DNA of 64,000 bases from Casp-actino8 sp964563545 (GTDB lineage Bacteria > Actinomycetota > Acidimicrobiia > Acidimicrobiales > Ilumatobacteraceae): NCBI GenBank assembly GCA_964563545.1, contig CAZLXB010000011.1:1-64000 (forward strand), in the 5' to 3' direction. The notes under the pieces are model-generated. The model saw only the letters and a list, made by a program, of their open reading frames with translations, had not been told where the DNA came from and did not search any database. Shown here piece by piece: positions 17,343 to 25,504 of this stretch. Every line of letters begins with the position of its first letter. The first letter of the stretch is position 1. The translations under genes and the position numbers were made by a program.

Positions 17343-18911
17343 ATGGGGGCGACCACTTTCAACCTTGCCGATCTCTTCGAGGCCGCGGTCGACGAATGGC
17401 CCGATCGGGAATACATCGTCGACGAGCGTGAGCGACGCACGTACGCCGAAATGGATCGGCGGGCCAACCGACTGGCCCACCATCTGCAGGCGCAAGGAAT
17501 CGGACCCGGCGACCACGTCGGTATCTATGCGCTGAACCGCGTCGAGTGGGTCGAAGCGCTCTGGGCGATCTTCAAGATCCGCGCCGTCTGGATCAACATC
17601 AACTACCGCTATGTCGAGGACGAACTCGCGTACCTTTTCGACAACGCCGATCTCGCCTACTTGGTGGTCGAACCCGAGTACGCCGAGCGCGCCCGAAGCG
17701 TGGCTCCCAACCTGCCGATGCTCGTGATCGGTCCCGATTACGAAGCGGCACTCGCCGCGCAGAGCGAAGCCCGCGATTTCGAGCCCCGCTCCGATGACGA
17801 CCTCTACATCCTCTTCACGGGTGGCACCACCGGGATGCCCAAGGGAGTCGTGTGGCGTCACGCCGATGTCGTGATGGCGCTCGGCGGTGGGATCGACGTC
17901 TTCACCGGCAACAAGATGGACAGTCCGACCGGCTTCGTCGAGAAGGGTCGCAACGGTTTTCCACTCGTGAGTTATCCGCTCCCACCGCTGATGCACGGTG
18001 CATCACAGTGGAGCGTGATGGGCCAAAGTTTCCTCGGTAACAAGGTTGTGCTGCGCGCCAAGTTCGATCCGGCCGATGTTTGGCGAACGATCGGTGCCGA
18101 GAAGGCCAACCTCATCATGATCACCGGCGATGCGATGGCCCGACCCTTGCTCGAGGAATACGAGAGATCGAAGGATTCCTACGACATTTCGTCGTTGTTC
18201 GCGGTGTCGTCGAGCGCGGTTCTTTTCTCGCAGACGTGCAAGGACCAATTCATCGACTACTTCCCGAATCTGGTCGTCACCGACGCCGTCGGTTCGAGCG
18301 AGGGTGGAGCCAACGGCATCACCCAGGTGTCGAAGGGTGGTTCGGTCGAGGCCGGTCTACGGGTCAAGGGTGCGCGCGACTCCACGGTGCTCGACGACGA
18401 TCTGCGCCCGACGCCACCCGGTGTCATGGGTCGACTCGCCCGGACGGGCAACATCCCGCTCCGCTACCACAAGGACCCCGAGAAGACGGCGGCCACGTTC
18501 GTCACCGGACCCGACGGCACGCGTTACGTGATTCCGGGCGACTTCGCGGTCATGAACGACGACGGCACGATCACGCTCATCGGTCGCGGATCGGTGTGCA
18601 TCAACTCGGGTGGCGAGAAGATCTTCCCCGAAGAGGTCGAGAACGCGCTGAAGGGCCATCCCGAGGTCTTCGATGCCGTGGTGGTCGGCGTCCCCGACGA
18701 ACGTTGGGGTGAGCGCGTGGCCGCGGTCGTGCAGCCGCGAGAGGGTACGACCCCGACTCTCGAGAGCATCCAGGACCATTGCCGTTCGCACGTGGCCGGC
18801 TACAAAGTTCCGCGACAGCTCACGCTCGTCGACACGATGGTTCGCTCGCCAGCCGGTAAGAGCGACTACCGCTGGGCCAAGCAAGTCGCGGTGGACGACG
18901 CGCAGTCGTGA
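17343..18911 (+). CDS. fadD19: Acyl-CoA synthetase, FadD19-like (steroid side-chain CoA ligase)
   Basis: 522-residue ANL-superfamily ligase. Seen: P-loop FTGGTTGMPKGVVWRH near residue 159, GSSEGG motif, GDFAVMNDDGTITLIGRG with the hinge, SGGEKIFPEEVENALKGHP, and the catalytic lysine in SPAGKSDYRW. Such ligases form acyl-CoA through an acyl-AMP. Resemblance to FadD19, which activates C-24 to C-27 steroid acids, is strong by memory. Start is ATG at 17343, with GAGAAT 6 bases upstream. It is coupled to the racemase gene by a four-base overlap. Confidence 0.85.
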   Translation: MGATTFNLADLFEAAVDEWPDREYIVDERERRTYAEMDRRANRLAHHLQAQGIGPGDHVGIYALNRVEWVEALWAIFKIRAVWININYRYVEDELAYLFDNADLAYLVVEPEYAERARSVAPNLPMLVIGPDYEAALAAQSEARDFEPRSDDDLYILFTGGTTGMPKGVVWRHADVVMALGGGIDVFTGNKMDSPTGFVEKGRNGFPLVSYPLPPLMHGASQWSVMGQSFLGNKVVLRAKFDPADVWRTIGAEKANLIMITGDAMARPLLEEYERSKDSYDISSLFAVSSSAVLFSQTCKDQFIDYFPNLVVTDAVGSSEGGANGITQVSKGGSVEAGLRVKGARDSTVLDDDLRPTPPGVMGRLARTGNIPLRYHKDPEKTAATFVTGPDGTRYVIPGDFAVMNDDGTITLIGRGSVCINSGGEKIFPEEVENALKGHPEVFDAVVVGVPDERWGERVAAVVQPREGTTPTLESIQDHCRSHVAGYKVPRQLTLVDTMVRSPAGKSDYRWAKQVAVDDAQS

Positions 18912-20020
18912 ACAACAGTCGCGGTCCGCTGGCCGGTGTTCGCGTGGTCGAACTCGTCGGCCAAGGTCCAGGCCCGTACGGGGCGATGATCCTCGCCGAT
19001 CTCGGTGCCGATGTCGTTGCCGTGGATCGCCCCGATGTGGCGGCCCGGGTGAATCCGAACCGACCGGCGACGAATCCTTTGATGCGCGGTAAGCGAAGTG
19101 TCGCCCTCGACCTCAAATCCACCGAAGATTTCGCATCGTTGATGGCCCTGGTCGAACGCGCCGATGTGTTCATCGATCCGTTCCGACCGGGCGTATGCGA
19201 ACGGTTGGGTGTCGGTCCCGAGGTTCTGACCGCGAACAACGACCGACTCATCTACACCAGGATGACCGGATGGGGTCAGGACGGCCCTCTCGCCACCGCC
19301 GCCGGCCACGACATCAACTACATCGCGCTCTCGGGTGCCTTGCACACGATCGGCTACGAGGGGCAACCACCCACGATGCCGATCAACCTCCTCGGCGACT
19401 TCGCCGGCGGTGGTCTGTTGCTCGCGATGGGAGTCGCAGCGGCCTTGGTGGAACGGCAATCGAGTGGACGTGGTCAGGTGATCGATGTCGCCATGGTGGA
19501 TGGAGCGGCGATGATTCTCGGACCGTTCTTTTCGGCGGTGGCCAACGGTTTCTGGGGTCCGCGCGGAACCAATCACCTCGACGGAGGGGCGCATTTCTAC
19601 AACGTGTACGGCACCAGCGATGGCAAGTGGGTGTCGGTGGGAGCGATCGAGCCGCAGTTCTACGCCGAACTCGTGCGTGGTCTCGGACTCGAAGCGGATG
19701 AACTCTTCGCCCCGAACCGGCAGATGGACAGGTCGGTGTGGAGTGCGGCCAAGGAGAAGATGGCGAGTGTGTTCGCCTTGCGCACTCGCGACGAGTGGTG
19801 TGCAGTGTTCGAGGGCGGCGACGCGTGCTTCGCCCCGGTTCTCGCTCCCGACGAACTTCCCGGGCACGCGCACACGTCGCAACGCTCCGTCACCACCGAG
19901 ATCAACGGTGTGTTGCAGGCGAATCCCGCTCCACGTTTCTCACGAACCGCGGCCGCGGCCGGTGTGCCGTGCCATCCGGGTGCGCACCCGATCGGCGACG
20001 TTCTCTCGTCGTGGAGCTGA
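18908..20020 (+). CDS. mcr: Alpha-methylacyl-CoA racemase (CaiB/BaiF family)
   Basis: 370 residues, class III CoA-transferase fold. All three catalytic residues known from mycobacterial Mcr can be placed: H134 in GHDINYIALSG, D164 in LLGDFAGGG, E248 in GAIEPQF. The enzyme epimerises the alpha-methyl carbon of branched acyl-CoA, needed because oxidases accept only the S form; the C-25 methyl of a sterol side chain after P450 oxidation is a typical substrate. GTG start at 18908 overlaps the ligase stop by four bases, so the two are probably made together. Confidence 0.9.
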   Translation: MNNSRGPLAGVRVVELVGQGPGPYGAMILADLGADVVAVDRPDVAARVNPNRPATNPLMRGKRSVALDLKSTEDFASLMALVERADVFIDPFRPGVCERLGVGPEVLTANNDRLIYTRMTGWGQDGPLATAAGHDINYIALSGALHTIGYEGQPPTMPINLLGDFAGGGLLLAMGVAAALVERQSSGRGQVIDVAMVDGAAMILGPFFSAVANGFWGPRGTNHLDGGAHFYNVYGTSDGKWVSVGAIEPQFYAELVRGLGLEADELFAPNRQMDRSVWSAAKEKMASVFALRTRDEWCAVFEGGDACFAPVLAPDELPGHAHTSQRSVTTEINGVLQANPAPRFSRTAAAAGVPCHPGAHPIGDVLSSWS

Positions 20021-20023
20021 GAG

Positions 20024-20881
20024 TCAGCGATTGACGGTCGAACCGTCGACGGAGAGTGACGCTCCACTCACGAAGCTCGCCCGATCGCTGCAGAGCCACA
20101 CCGCGGCTTCAGCGATCTCCGAGGGTTCGCCGAGATAACCGCGACCGATGCCACGGCTGACCATCTTTTCGATGTTCGGGTCGCCGTTGATGAAACCTTC
20201 GATCATGGGAGTGCGAGTGGTACCGGGCAGGATCGCGTTGACCCGGACACCCTTGGCTGCGAACTCTTGGGCCGCGCACTTGGTGATGCCGAGAACTCCG
20301 TGCTTGGCCGCTGTGTAGTGGGGAAGACCGGGTGCGGCCACCACACCGGCGCCCGATGACGCGTTGACGATGGCGCCGAAACCTTGGGCGGCCATCACCC
20401 CGAGTTCGTATTTCATGCAGAGAAAGACGCTCGTCAGATTGACGTCGATCATCTGACGCCATTCGTCGAGGGGAAGATCGATGAAGGAGCCGAACCGGCC
20501 GCTGATTCCGGCATTGTTGAAGGCGCAATCGAGGCGGCCGTAGTTGTCGATCGCCACGCGGATCATGGCCTCGACGTCGTCTTCGTCGGTCAGGTCGGCG
20601 CCGTGCGCCATGGCCTCACCTCCACGAGCCCGGATCTCCTTGATCACGGCTTCGGCGGCGGCGATGTCCTTGTCGACGGCGATCACGGCTGCACCTTCGG
20701 CCGCGAAGAGTCGCGCCGCGGCTTCACCGATTCCGCGTGCCGCTCCGGTGATGAGTGCAACCTTGCCCTCGACGAGTCCGAGACGAAGTGGGAAAGCGGC
20801 GCGTACGAGCTCGGCGGTTTGGTCGCCGAGTTGGAGACCGGCCGGGGTCGGGTCGGGGATGTTCTGGGGGTTGTCAGCCAC
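20024..20881 (-). CDS. Short-chain dehydrogenase/reductase
   Basis: 285 residues, classical SDR: TGAARGIG cofactor motif, D at the end of beta-2 (AVDKD, NAD-preferring), NNAG, catalytic serine NASSGAG, and YTAAK. About 30 extra residues precede the Rossmann fold (NPQNIPDPTPAGLQLGDQ). GTG at 20881 was chosen because TACGGT ends 7 bases upstream. Substrate not known; location next to the sterol block suggests a hydroxyacyl-CoA or hydroxysteroid. It converges on the racemase gene with three bases between stops. Confidence 0.85.
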   Translation of the reverse strand: MADNPQNIPDPTPAGLQLGDQTAELVRAAFPLRLGLVEGKVALITGAARGIGEAAARLFAAEGAAVIAVDKDIAAAEAVIKEIRARGGEAMAHGADLTDEDDVEAMIRVAIDNYGRLDCAFNNAGISGRFGSFIDLPLDEWRQMIDVNLTSVFLCMKYELGVMAAQGFGAIVNASSGAGVVAAPGLPHYTAAKHGVLGITKCAAQEFAAKGVRVNAILPGTTRTPMIEGFINGDPNIEKMVSRGIGRGYLGEPSEIAEAAVWLCSDRASFVSGASLSVDGSTVNR

Positions 20882-20887
20882 GACCGC

Positions 20888-20908
20888 CACCGTAGTTGGT
20901 CTACGGTG
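20888..20908. promoter_or_regulatory. Symmetric bidirectional promoter core
   Basis: CACCGTAG (20888-20895) and CTACGGTG (20901-20908) form a perfect 8-bp inverted repeat with a 5-base spacer. Each arm is a TACGGT -10 box, one per strand, lying 7 bases before the SDR start (20881) and 6 bases before the SnoaL start (20914). The whole divergent region is only 32 bases, so both mRNAs would be leaderless. Confidence 0.55.
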
Positions 20909-20913
20909 ACCGC

Positions 20914-21372
20914 ATGCTGACCTCCAGCGACGAGCGACAGATCGTGAACTTGCTCCATCGCTACGCCGAACTGGTGGACGCGGCCGACTTCGACGGCATC
21001 TCCGAACTCTTCGCGAGCGCACGGGTGTTCATGGCCGGTCCGGAACAACCGGCGGTGCCCGGATCGAAGGTGGGTGACGTGATGAAGCGATTCGTCAAGT
21101 TGCACGATGGTTCACCCGCGACTCGTCATGTGATCACCAACACGATTCTCGAGGCCGACTCGGATTCGCAGGTCCGCACCCGCTCGGTCTTCACCGTCCT
21201 GCAGGGCGTGACAGGGTTGTTTCCACTCCAAGTCGTGGCCTCGGGCCGATATCACGACGTCTTCGAGTGCGACGCCGACGGGCGTTGGCGTTTCCACGAA
21301 CGCACCATGCTCGTCGACCATCACGGAGATGTGTCCGAGCACCTGCATTCGCCGACCGGAGAGAAGTCGTGA
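20914..21372 (+). CDS. SnoaL-like/NTF2-fold protein
   Basis: 152 residues with the alpha+beta cone fold of the SnoaL family: N-terminal helix QIVNLLHRYAELVDAADFDGISELFAS, then strands with HVITNTILEAD and a C-terminal GRWRFHERTML. Members include small isomerases, hydratases and dehydratases, and inactive binding proteins. ATG at 20914 has TACGGT 6 bases upstream. First gene of a seven-gene run; its stop overlaps the next start (GTGA). Substrate not known. Confidence 0.8.
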   Translation: MLTSSDERQIVNLLHRYAELVDAADFDGISELFASARVFMAGPEQPAVPGSKVGDVMKRFVKLHDGSPATRHVITNTILEADSDSQVRTRSVFTVLQGVTGLFPLQVVASGRYHDVFECDADGRWRFHERTMLVDHHGDVSEHLHSPTGEKS

Positions 21373-21902
21373 CCGTCGAGGTCGTCGGAAGCGGAGTTCT
21401 CGCCGATTCGTTGCGGGGTGCGGTGACTTCCGATGTGGAAGCGACCGTGATCGTGGTGGCCGGCCGGGCTCGATCGGTGAAGGTGAGCGAGATCACCGAT
21501 TCCGAGATCGATGAGCAGTGGGAGCAGCCGATGCAGGATCTCATCGGCGGCCTACAGGGAGCCCATGCGCGCGGAGCCAAGCGCATCGTGGTCGTGGTCC
21601 CGACCACCGGCATGTCGGGTGGCGCGCAGTACGCCTCCACCGCCGCCCTCGCCGAAGCCGCACGAGTTCTCGTGAAGTCGGCGGCGCGGCAATGGGGTGC
21701 GAGCGGCATCACGGTGAATGCCGTGGCCGTCGATCCGCAGACCTTCGGAATCGATCCGGCGACCTCGGGTCCGGTCTCGATCGCGCCCCGCGCCCTCGAA
21801 GGAACCGTCGATCCGACGGCGACGGTTCGGTGGCTGTGCAGTGCCGCGGCCGGGCACGTGACCGGGCAGACGGTCGTGTGCGACGGAGGGTTGTGGATGT
21901 GA
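21369..21902 (+). CDS. Degenerate SDR-like protein, probably non-catalytic subunit
   Basis: 177 residues, much shorter than the usual 250. The N-terminus lacks the TGxxxGxG cofactor loop (VEVVGSGVLADSLRGAVT instead), and the catalytic tetrad is gone: the YxxxK position reads YASTA. The SDR C-terminal core is kept (WGASGITVNAVAVDP, GHVTGQTVVCDGGLWM). It is coupled on both sides, four bases upstream and one base to the intact SDR downstream. An inactive/active SDR pair is known in BbsCD of anaerobic toluene degradation; the same arrangement is inferred here. Confidence 0.75.
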   Translation: MTVEVVGSGVLADSLRGAVTSDVEATVIVVAGRARSVKVSEITDSEIDEQWEQPMQDLIGGLQGAHARGAKRIVVVVPTTGMSGGAQYASTAALAEAARVLVKSAARQWGASGITVNAVAVDPQTFGIDPATSGPVSIAPRALEGTVDPTATVRWLCSAAAGHVTGQTVVCDGGLWM

Positions 21903-22693
21903 TGGTCGGTACTTCGTTGATCGACCGGGTCGCCATCGTGACCGGAGCCGGCCAGGGTGTGGGCGAGGGGATCGCCCGTCGGCTCGCCGAAGAAGGCGCG
22001 TGCGTAGTGGTGGCGGCGCGGCGGTCCGAGACCGGTGAGCCGGTGGCGGCGTCGATCCGCGACGAGGGCGGTAACGCCGTGTGCATCGAGACCGACGTGG
22101 CGGACGCCGATTCGGTGCGCCGATGCGTGGCCGAGACGATCGCGCGCTTCGGTCGTCTCGACATCGTCGTACACAACGCGTTCACCGGCGGCATTCCGCA
22201 CCGACTCGAGGCGGCACGCATCGACAAGCACTGGTCGGCGATGTCGCGCACCTCGGTGTGGGCGAGTCTCTTCTGCGCGCGCGAGTCGTACCGCTACTTG
22301 GTCGAATCGTCGAAGCGTCCGGCGGGCGACGGGGGAGGGCGCCTCATTCTCATCACCTCACCGTCGGGGGTGGAGGGCAGCGCCAACATTCCGCTCTATT
22401 CACCGGCCAAGGCGGGTCAGCGTGCGATCGCGAAGAGCCTCGCCCGTGAATGGGGACCCGACGGCATCACGGTCAACTGCATCGCGCCCGTGGCCGCGAG
22501 TCCGTCGTTGCTCACCGCCTTCGAGCGCAACCCGGCCCTGCAGGAAGCCCTCGAAGCGCGCACCCCGCTCGGTCGGGTCGGCGACATCACGCGCGACATC
22601 GGTTCGGTTGCGCTCTTTCTCGCCGGTGACGACTCGTCGTACGTGACCGGGCAGACCATCGTGTGCGATGGCGGCTCGTTTCTCGGTTTGTAG
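21902..22693 (+). CDS. Short-chain dehydrogenase/reductase, catalytic partner
   Basis: 263 residues. Seen: TGAGQGVG, an Ala-Arg-Arg after beta-2 (VAARRS, suggesting NADPH), NAF in place of NNAG (VVHNAFTGG), serine in TSPSG and YSPAK. Its C-terminus SYVTGQTIVCDGGSF is nearly the same as that of the degenerate SDR just upstream (GHVTGQTVVCDGG), which suggests duplication. ATG at 21902 overlaps the previous stop by one base (TGATG). Confidence 0.87.
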   Translation: MVGTSLIDRVAIVTGAGQGVGEGIARRLAEEGACVVVAARRSETGEPVAASIRDEGGNAVCIETDVADADSVRRCVAETIARFGRLDIVVHNAFTGGIPHRLEAARIDKHWSAMSRTSVWASLFCARESYRYLVESSKRPAGDGGGRLILITSPSGVEGSANIPLYSPAKAGQRAIAKSLAREWGPDGITVNCIAPVAASPSLLTAFERNPALQEALEARTPLGRVGDITRDIGSVALFLAGDDSSYVTGQTIVCDGGSFLGL

Positions 22694-22731
22694 TAGCACT
22701 GAAGCCAACGTCTTCTTCGAAAGGACTTCGC

Positions 22732-23079
22732 ATGATCCGTCTCGTGAGCGTCTTGAAGCGCAAGCCCGGCACGACCCACGATCAGTTCCTCGATCATTGG
22801 TTCAACCTGCACGGTCCGCTCATCCGGTCGTGTTCGGCCGCCAAGTACGTGCGTCGTTACGAGCAGCACCCGGCCGCCTGGCCGGTGGCCGGGAGTCGCC
22901 AACCCGAACCCGAGTTCGACGGTGTGACGATCCAGGAGTTCGATTCGGTCGACGATTTCATGGCGCACATGGGTGAGCCGGACTTTCCCGAAGTGATGGC
23001 CGACACCGAGCGCTTCCTCGACACGTCGCACATCCTGTGGCTTCTCACCGAGGAGCCGCGCATCGTCATCGGAGACTGA
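22732..23079 (+). CDS. EthD-domain protein
   Basis: 115 residues, ferredoxin-like dimeric alpha/beta barrel: MIRLVSVLKRKPGTTHDQF, then DHWFNLHGPLI and a C-terminal DDFMAHMGEPDFPEVMADTERF. EthD proteins accompany P450s or act as small lyases, isomerases or monooxygenases. GAAAGGACTTCGC precedes the ATG. The next gene begins two bases after the stop. Function not assigned. Confidence 0.8.
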   Translation: MIRLVSVLKRKPGTTHDQFLDHWFNLHGPLIRSCSAAKYVRRYEQHPAAWPVAGSRQPEPEFDGVTIQEFDSVDDFMAHMGEPDFPEVMADTERFLDTSHILWLLTEEPRIVIGD

Positions 23080-23080
23080 C

Positions 23081-23704
23081 GTGTTGCGGTATCCGGTGCT
23101 CGAGGGGCGGTACGTGGCACTCGAAGCACTCGGACCCGAACTCATCGATGATCTCCTCGTGGCGGCCTTCGAACGCTCGACCTACGCCTTCACGAACGTG
23201 CCCGGTGATCGCGAGGCGATGCGGACCTACGTGGACACCCTGCTCGACGACCATCGCGCGGGTCGGGCTCTGCCGTTCGTGCAGCGCGCCGTGGGTCTCG
23301 ACGGACGACCGGTCGTCGGATGCACCCGATTCATGGACATCCGCTGTCAGTTCGGTCGGCGGATCGGCGGCGAGGTCGTGCCCGATGAAGTCGAAATCGG
23401 TGGCACGTGGTTGTCGAGTCGCGTCCAGCGAACGGGAGTGAACACCGAAGCCAAGCTGATGTTGCTGAGGCACGCCTTCGAGACGTGGCGGGTCCAGCGG
23501 GTCGCGATCTGCACCGATGAGCGCAACGAGCAGAGTCGACGGGCGATCGAACGGATCGGCGCTCGTTTCGAAGGTGTGCTGCGTCGACACCGGCCGAGCA
23601 CGGCTACCGGTGAGGCCGGGCGACTACGCAACACGGCCGCGTATTCGGTGACCATCGACGAATGGCCGGCGGTCGAGAGTCGGCTGGTCGGACTCCTGCG
23701 CTGA
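23081..23704 (+). CDS. GNAT family N-acetyltransferase (RimJ/RimL type)
   Basis: 207 residues, GTG start. The acetyl-CoA-binding region is degenerate but the RimJ/RimL hallmark is seen: EAKLMLLRHAFETWRVQRV, then TDERNEQSRRAIERIGARFE and GVLRRHR. Family members acetylate protein N-termini, amino acids or small molecules. Its place inside an operon with SDR and EthD genes could mean a metabolic acyl transfer, but this is speculation. Confidence 0.85.
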   Translation: MLRYPVLEGRYVALEALGPELIDDLLVAAFERSTYAFTNVPGDREAMRTYVDTLLDDHRAGRALPFVQRAVGLDGRPVVGCTRFMDIRCQFGRRIGGEVVPDEVEIGGTWLSSRVQRTGVNTEAKLMLLRHAFETWRVQRVAICTDERNEQSRRAIERIGARFEGVLRRHRPSTATGEAGRLRNTAAYSVTIDEWPAVESRLVGLLR

Positions 23705-23772
23705 GGTCGCCTTTCCGGCCCGGGCGGTCAACATCTACAGTCGGACGAGTCGAGTCGGCCGATGGGGGCAAC

Positions 23773-24567
23773 ATGAAGAAGTATCCGATCCAACTGGGAA
23801 CGCTCCTCTTCACCATGGTGGAACCCCACAAGGGGCACGAGGTCGAGTACAACCGCTGGTACGAGCGCGATCACTTCTATGGCGGCGTGTTGGTGGGCGA
23901 GTACTCCTTCGCCGGAGATCGCTTCGTGGCCACGCGCGACCTGAAGAAGTTGCGCTACCCGGCCGACAGCCCGATGACCCCCGATCCGGCGACCGGTTCG
24001 TACCTGGCCATCTACTGGGTTCTGAAAGATCATCACGACGACTGGAATCGCTGGAGTGTCGACACGGTGAAGGAACTCCACCGAACCGGACGGATGTTCC
24101 CCGAGCGCACGCACATCCACACCCAGTTGTACGACAACCAGTGGTCGCTCACGCGTACCGAGACCGGGACCAACATCGAACTCGCGCTCGATCGCGGTTA
24201 CGCCGGCATCGTGGTGAACGTCGGCGAACTGAACGAGGGTGTGACCCACCAGCAGATGTGGGACTGGATGGAGAGCACCTGGGCGCCGCGCGCGTTCACC
24301 AAGAAATGGGGCCCCGACGTCTTCAACTACTCGACCCTGCTCCCATTGCTCGACGACGCGCCGCCGGACGTACCACGGGTACCGCGAGCCGATCGTCGAT
24401 TCCTGCAGATCCACTTCGTCGATCACGACCCGGCCAAGAAGTGGGAGAAGGGTTACGGGAAGTTCGGCGCCGATCTCGAGGCGAGTGGCTTGGCCACCCA
24501 TCTCTGGACGGCACCCTTCAAGAACACGGTGTTCGGAACCGACACGTACACCGATCAACTGTGGTGA
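23773..24567 (+). CDS. Unrecognised protein, possibly tandem EthD-like barrels
   Basis: 264 residues, no signal peptide or membrane span. The first half (LGTLLFTMVEPHKGHEV then EYNRWYERDHFYGGVLVGEY) recalls EthD-like dimeric barrels with a long loop; a second similar unit may begin near residue 140 (YAGIVVNVGELNEGVTHQQ, MWDWMESTWAPRAF). Rich in Trp, Tyr and His. TACAGT at 23736-23741 could be a local -10 box; GGGGG serves as ribosome site. It is followed 7 bases later by the epimerase gene. I cannot name a function. Confidence 0.6.
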   Translation: MKKYPIQLGTLLFTMVEPHKGHEVEYNRWYERDHFYGGVLVGEYSFAGDRFVATRDLKKLRYPADSPMTPDPATGSYLAIYWVLKDHHDDWNRWSVDTVKELHRTGRMFPERTHIHTQLYDNQWSLTRTETGTNIELALDRGYAGIVVNVGELNEGVTHQQMWDWMESTWAPRAFTKKWGPDVFNYSTLLPLLDDAPPDVPRVPRADRRFLQIHFVDHDPAKKWEKGYGKFGADLEASGLATHLWTAPFKNTVFGTDTYTDQLW

Positions 24568-24574
24568 GGTGCTG

Positions 24575-25504
24575 ATGGAACCGATCAAGGGTAAGAAGAT
24601 CCTCGTCACCGGCGTGACGGGCTGGGTGGCCGGTCCGCTCGCGACATCGCTCGCCGCGCAAGGCAACACGGTGTACGGAGCGGCAAGATTCCGCGATCCG
24701 GCCCAGCGCGAGCCGTGGCATGCCCAGGGTGTCGAGACCGTGAGCATCGATCTCGAGAAGGATCGGCTCGACGAAGTGCCGGCCGATCTCGACATCGTTC
24801 TCCACTTCGCGGTGGCCAAGAGCAACAACTTCGAGGAGGCCTTCGCGAGCAACGCTCACGGGAGCGCGAATCTCATGGAGAAGGCCGCCTCACGCAGCGA
24901 CAAGGTGAGCTTCTTCCACTGCTCATCCACCGCCGTGTACGCGCCGCACGATCACGATCCGCGCAAAGAAGACGATCTCCTGGGTGACAGCCACCGGCCG
25001 ATGCCCGGCATGCCCACCTACAGCATCTCCAAGATCGCCGGTGAGGTGCTCGTGCAGCACACCGCCAAGCGCCTCGGCGTGCCGACGGTGATCGCCCGCT
25101 TGAACGTGCCCTACGGCGACAACTACGGGTGGATGATGTTCCACCTGATGATGATGGAACGGGGCATTCCGGTGCCGGTTCACGTCGATCAGCCGACGAG
25201 TTACACGCCGATCCACGCCGACGACATCGCGCGCAGTATTCCGTATCTGATGTCGTACGCATCGACCCCGGCCGAGATCGTCAACTGGGGTGGCGATCAG
25301 ATCGTCTCGATCGAGGACTGGTGCAACGAGATGTCGCGACTGACCGGTTTCGAGGCCAAGTTCAACCCGACCACGGCGACCATCGCCGCCATCATCCCCG
25401 ACCTCGCGAAGTTGCACGATCGCGGTTTCCACACGACGGTCGATTGGCGCGACGGCATTCGTCGGCAGATCGCCGCGTCGCGGCCCGAACTCCTGAAGGT
25501 CTGA
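24575..25504 (+). CDS. NAD-dependent epimerase/dehydratase family protein
   Basis: 309 residues, extended SDR. Seen: LVTGVTGWVAGPLA (TGxxGxxG type), a middle serine in HCSSTAVY and YSISK with catalytic tyrosine and lysine, and the substrate-domain motif RLNVPYGDNYG. Homologues act on nucleotide sugars or reduce flavonoid-like and steroid-like ketones; no sugar genes lie nearby. Last gene of the plus-strand run beginning at 20914; its stop abuts that of the convergent phosphotransferase gene. Confidence 0.85.
   Translation: MEPIKGKKILVTGVTGWVAGPLATSLAAQGNTVYGAARFRDPAQREPWHAQGVETVSIDLEKDRLDEVPADLDIVLHFAVAKSNNFEEAFASNAHGSANLMEKAASRSDKVSFFHCSSTAVYAPHDHDPRKEDDLLGDSHRPMPGMPTYSISKIAGEVLVQHTAKRLGVPTVIARLNVPYGDNYGWMMFHLMMMERGIPVPVHVDQPTSYTPIHADDIARSIPYLMSYASTPAEIVNWGGDQIVSIEDWCNEMSRLTGFEAKFNPTTATIAAIIPDLAKLHDRGFHTTVDWRDGIRRQIAASRPELLKV

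Noticed and set aside
20016..20028. Inverted repeat GCTGA-GAG-TCAGC as a terminator
   Set aside because: The 5-bp stem overlaps both stop codons, has no T-run on either side and is easily found by chance.
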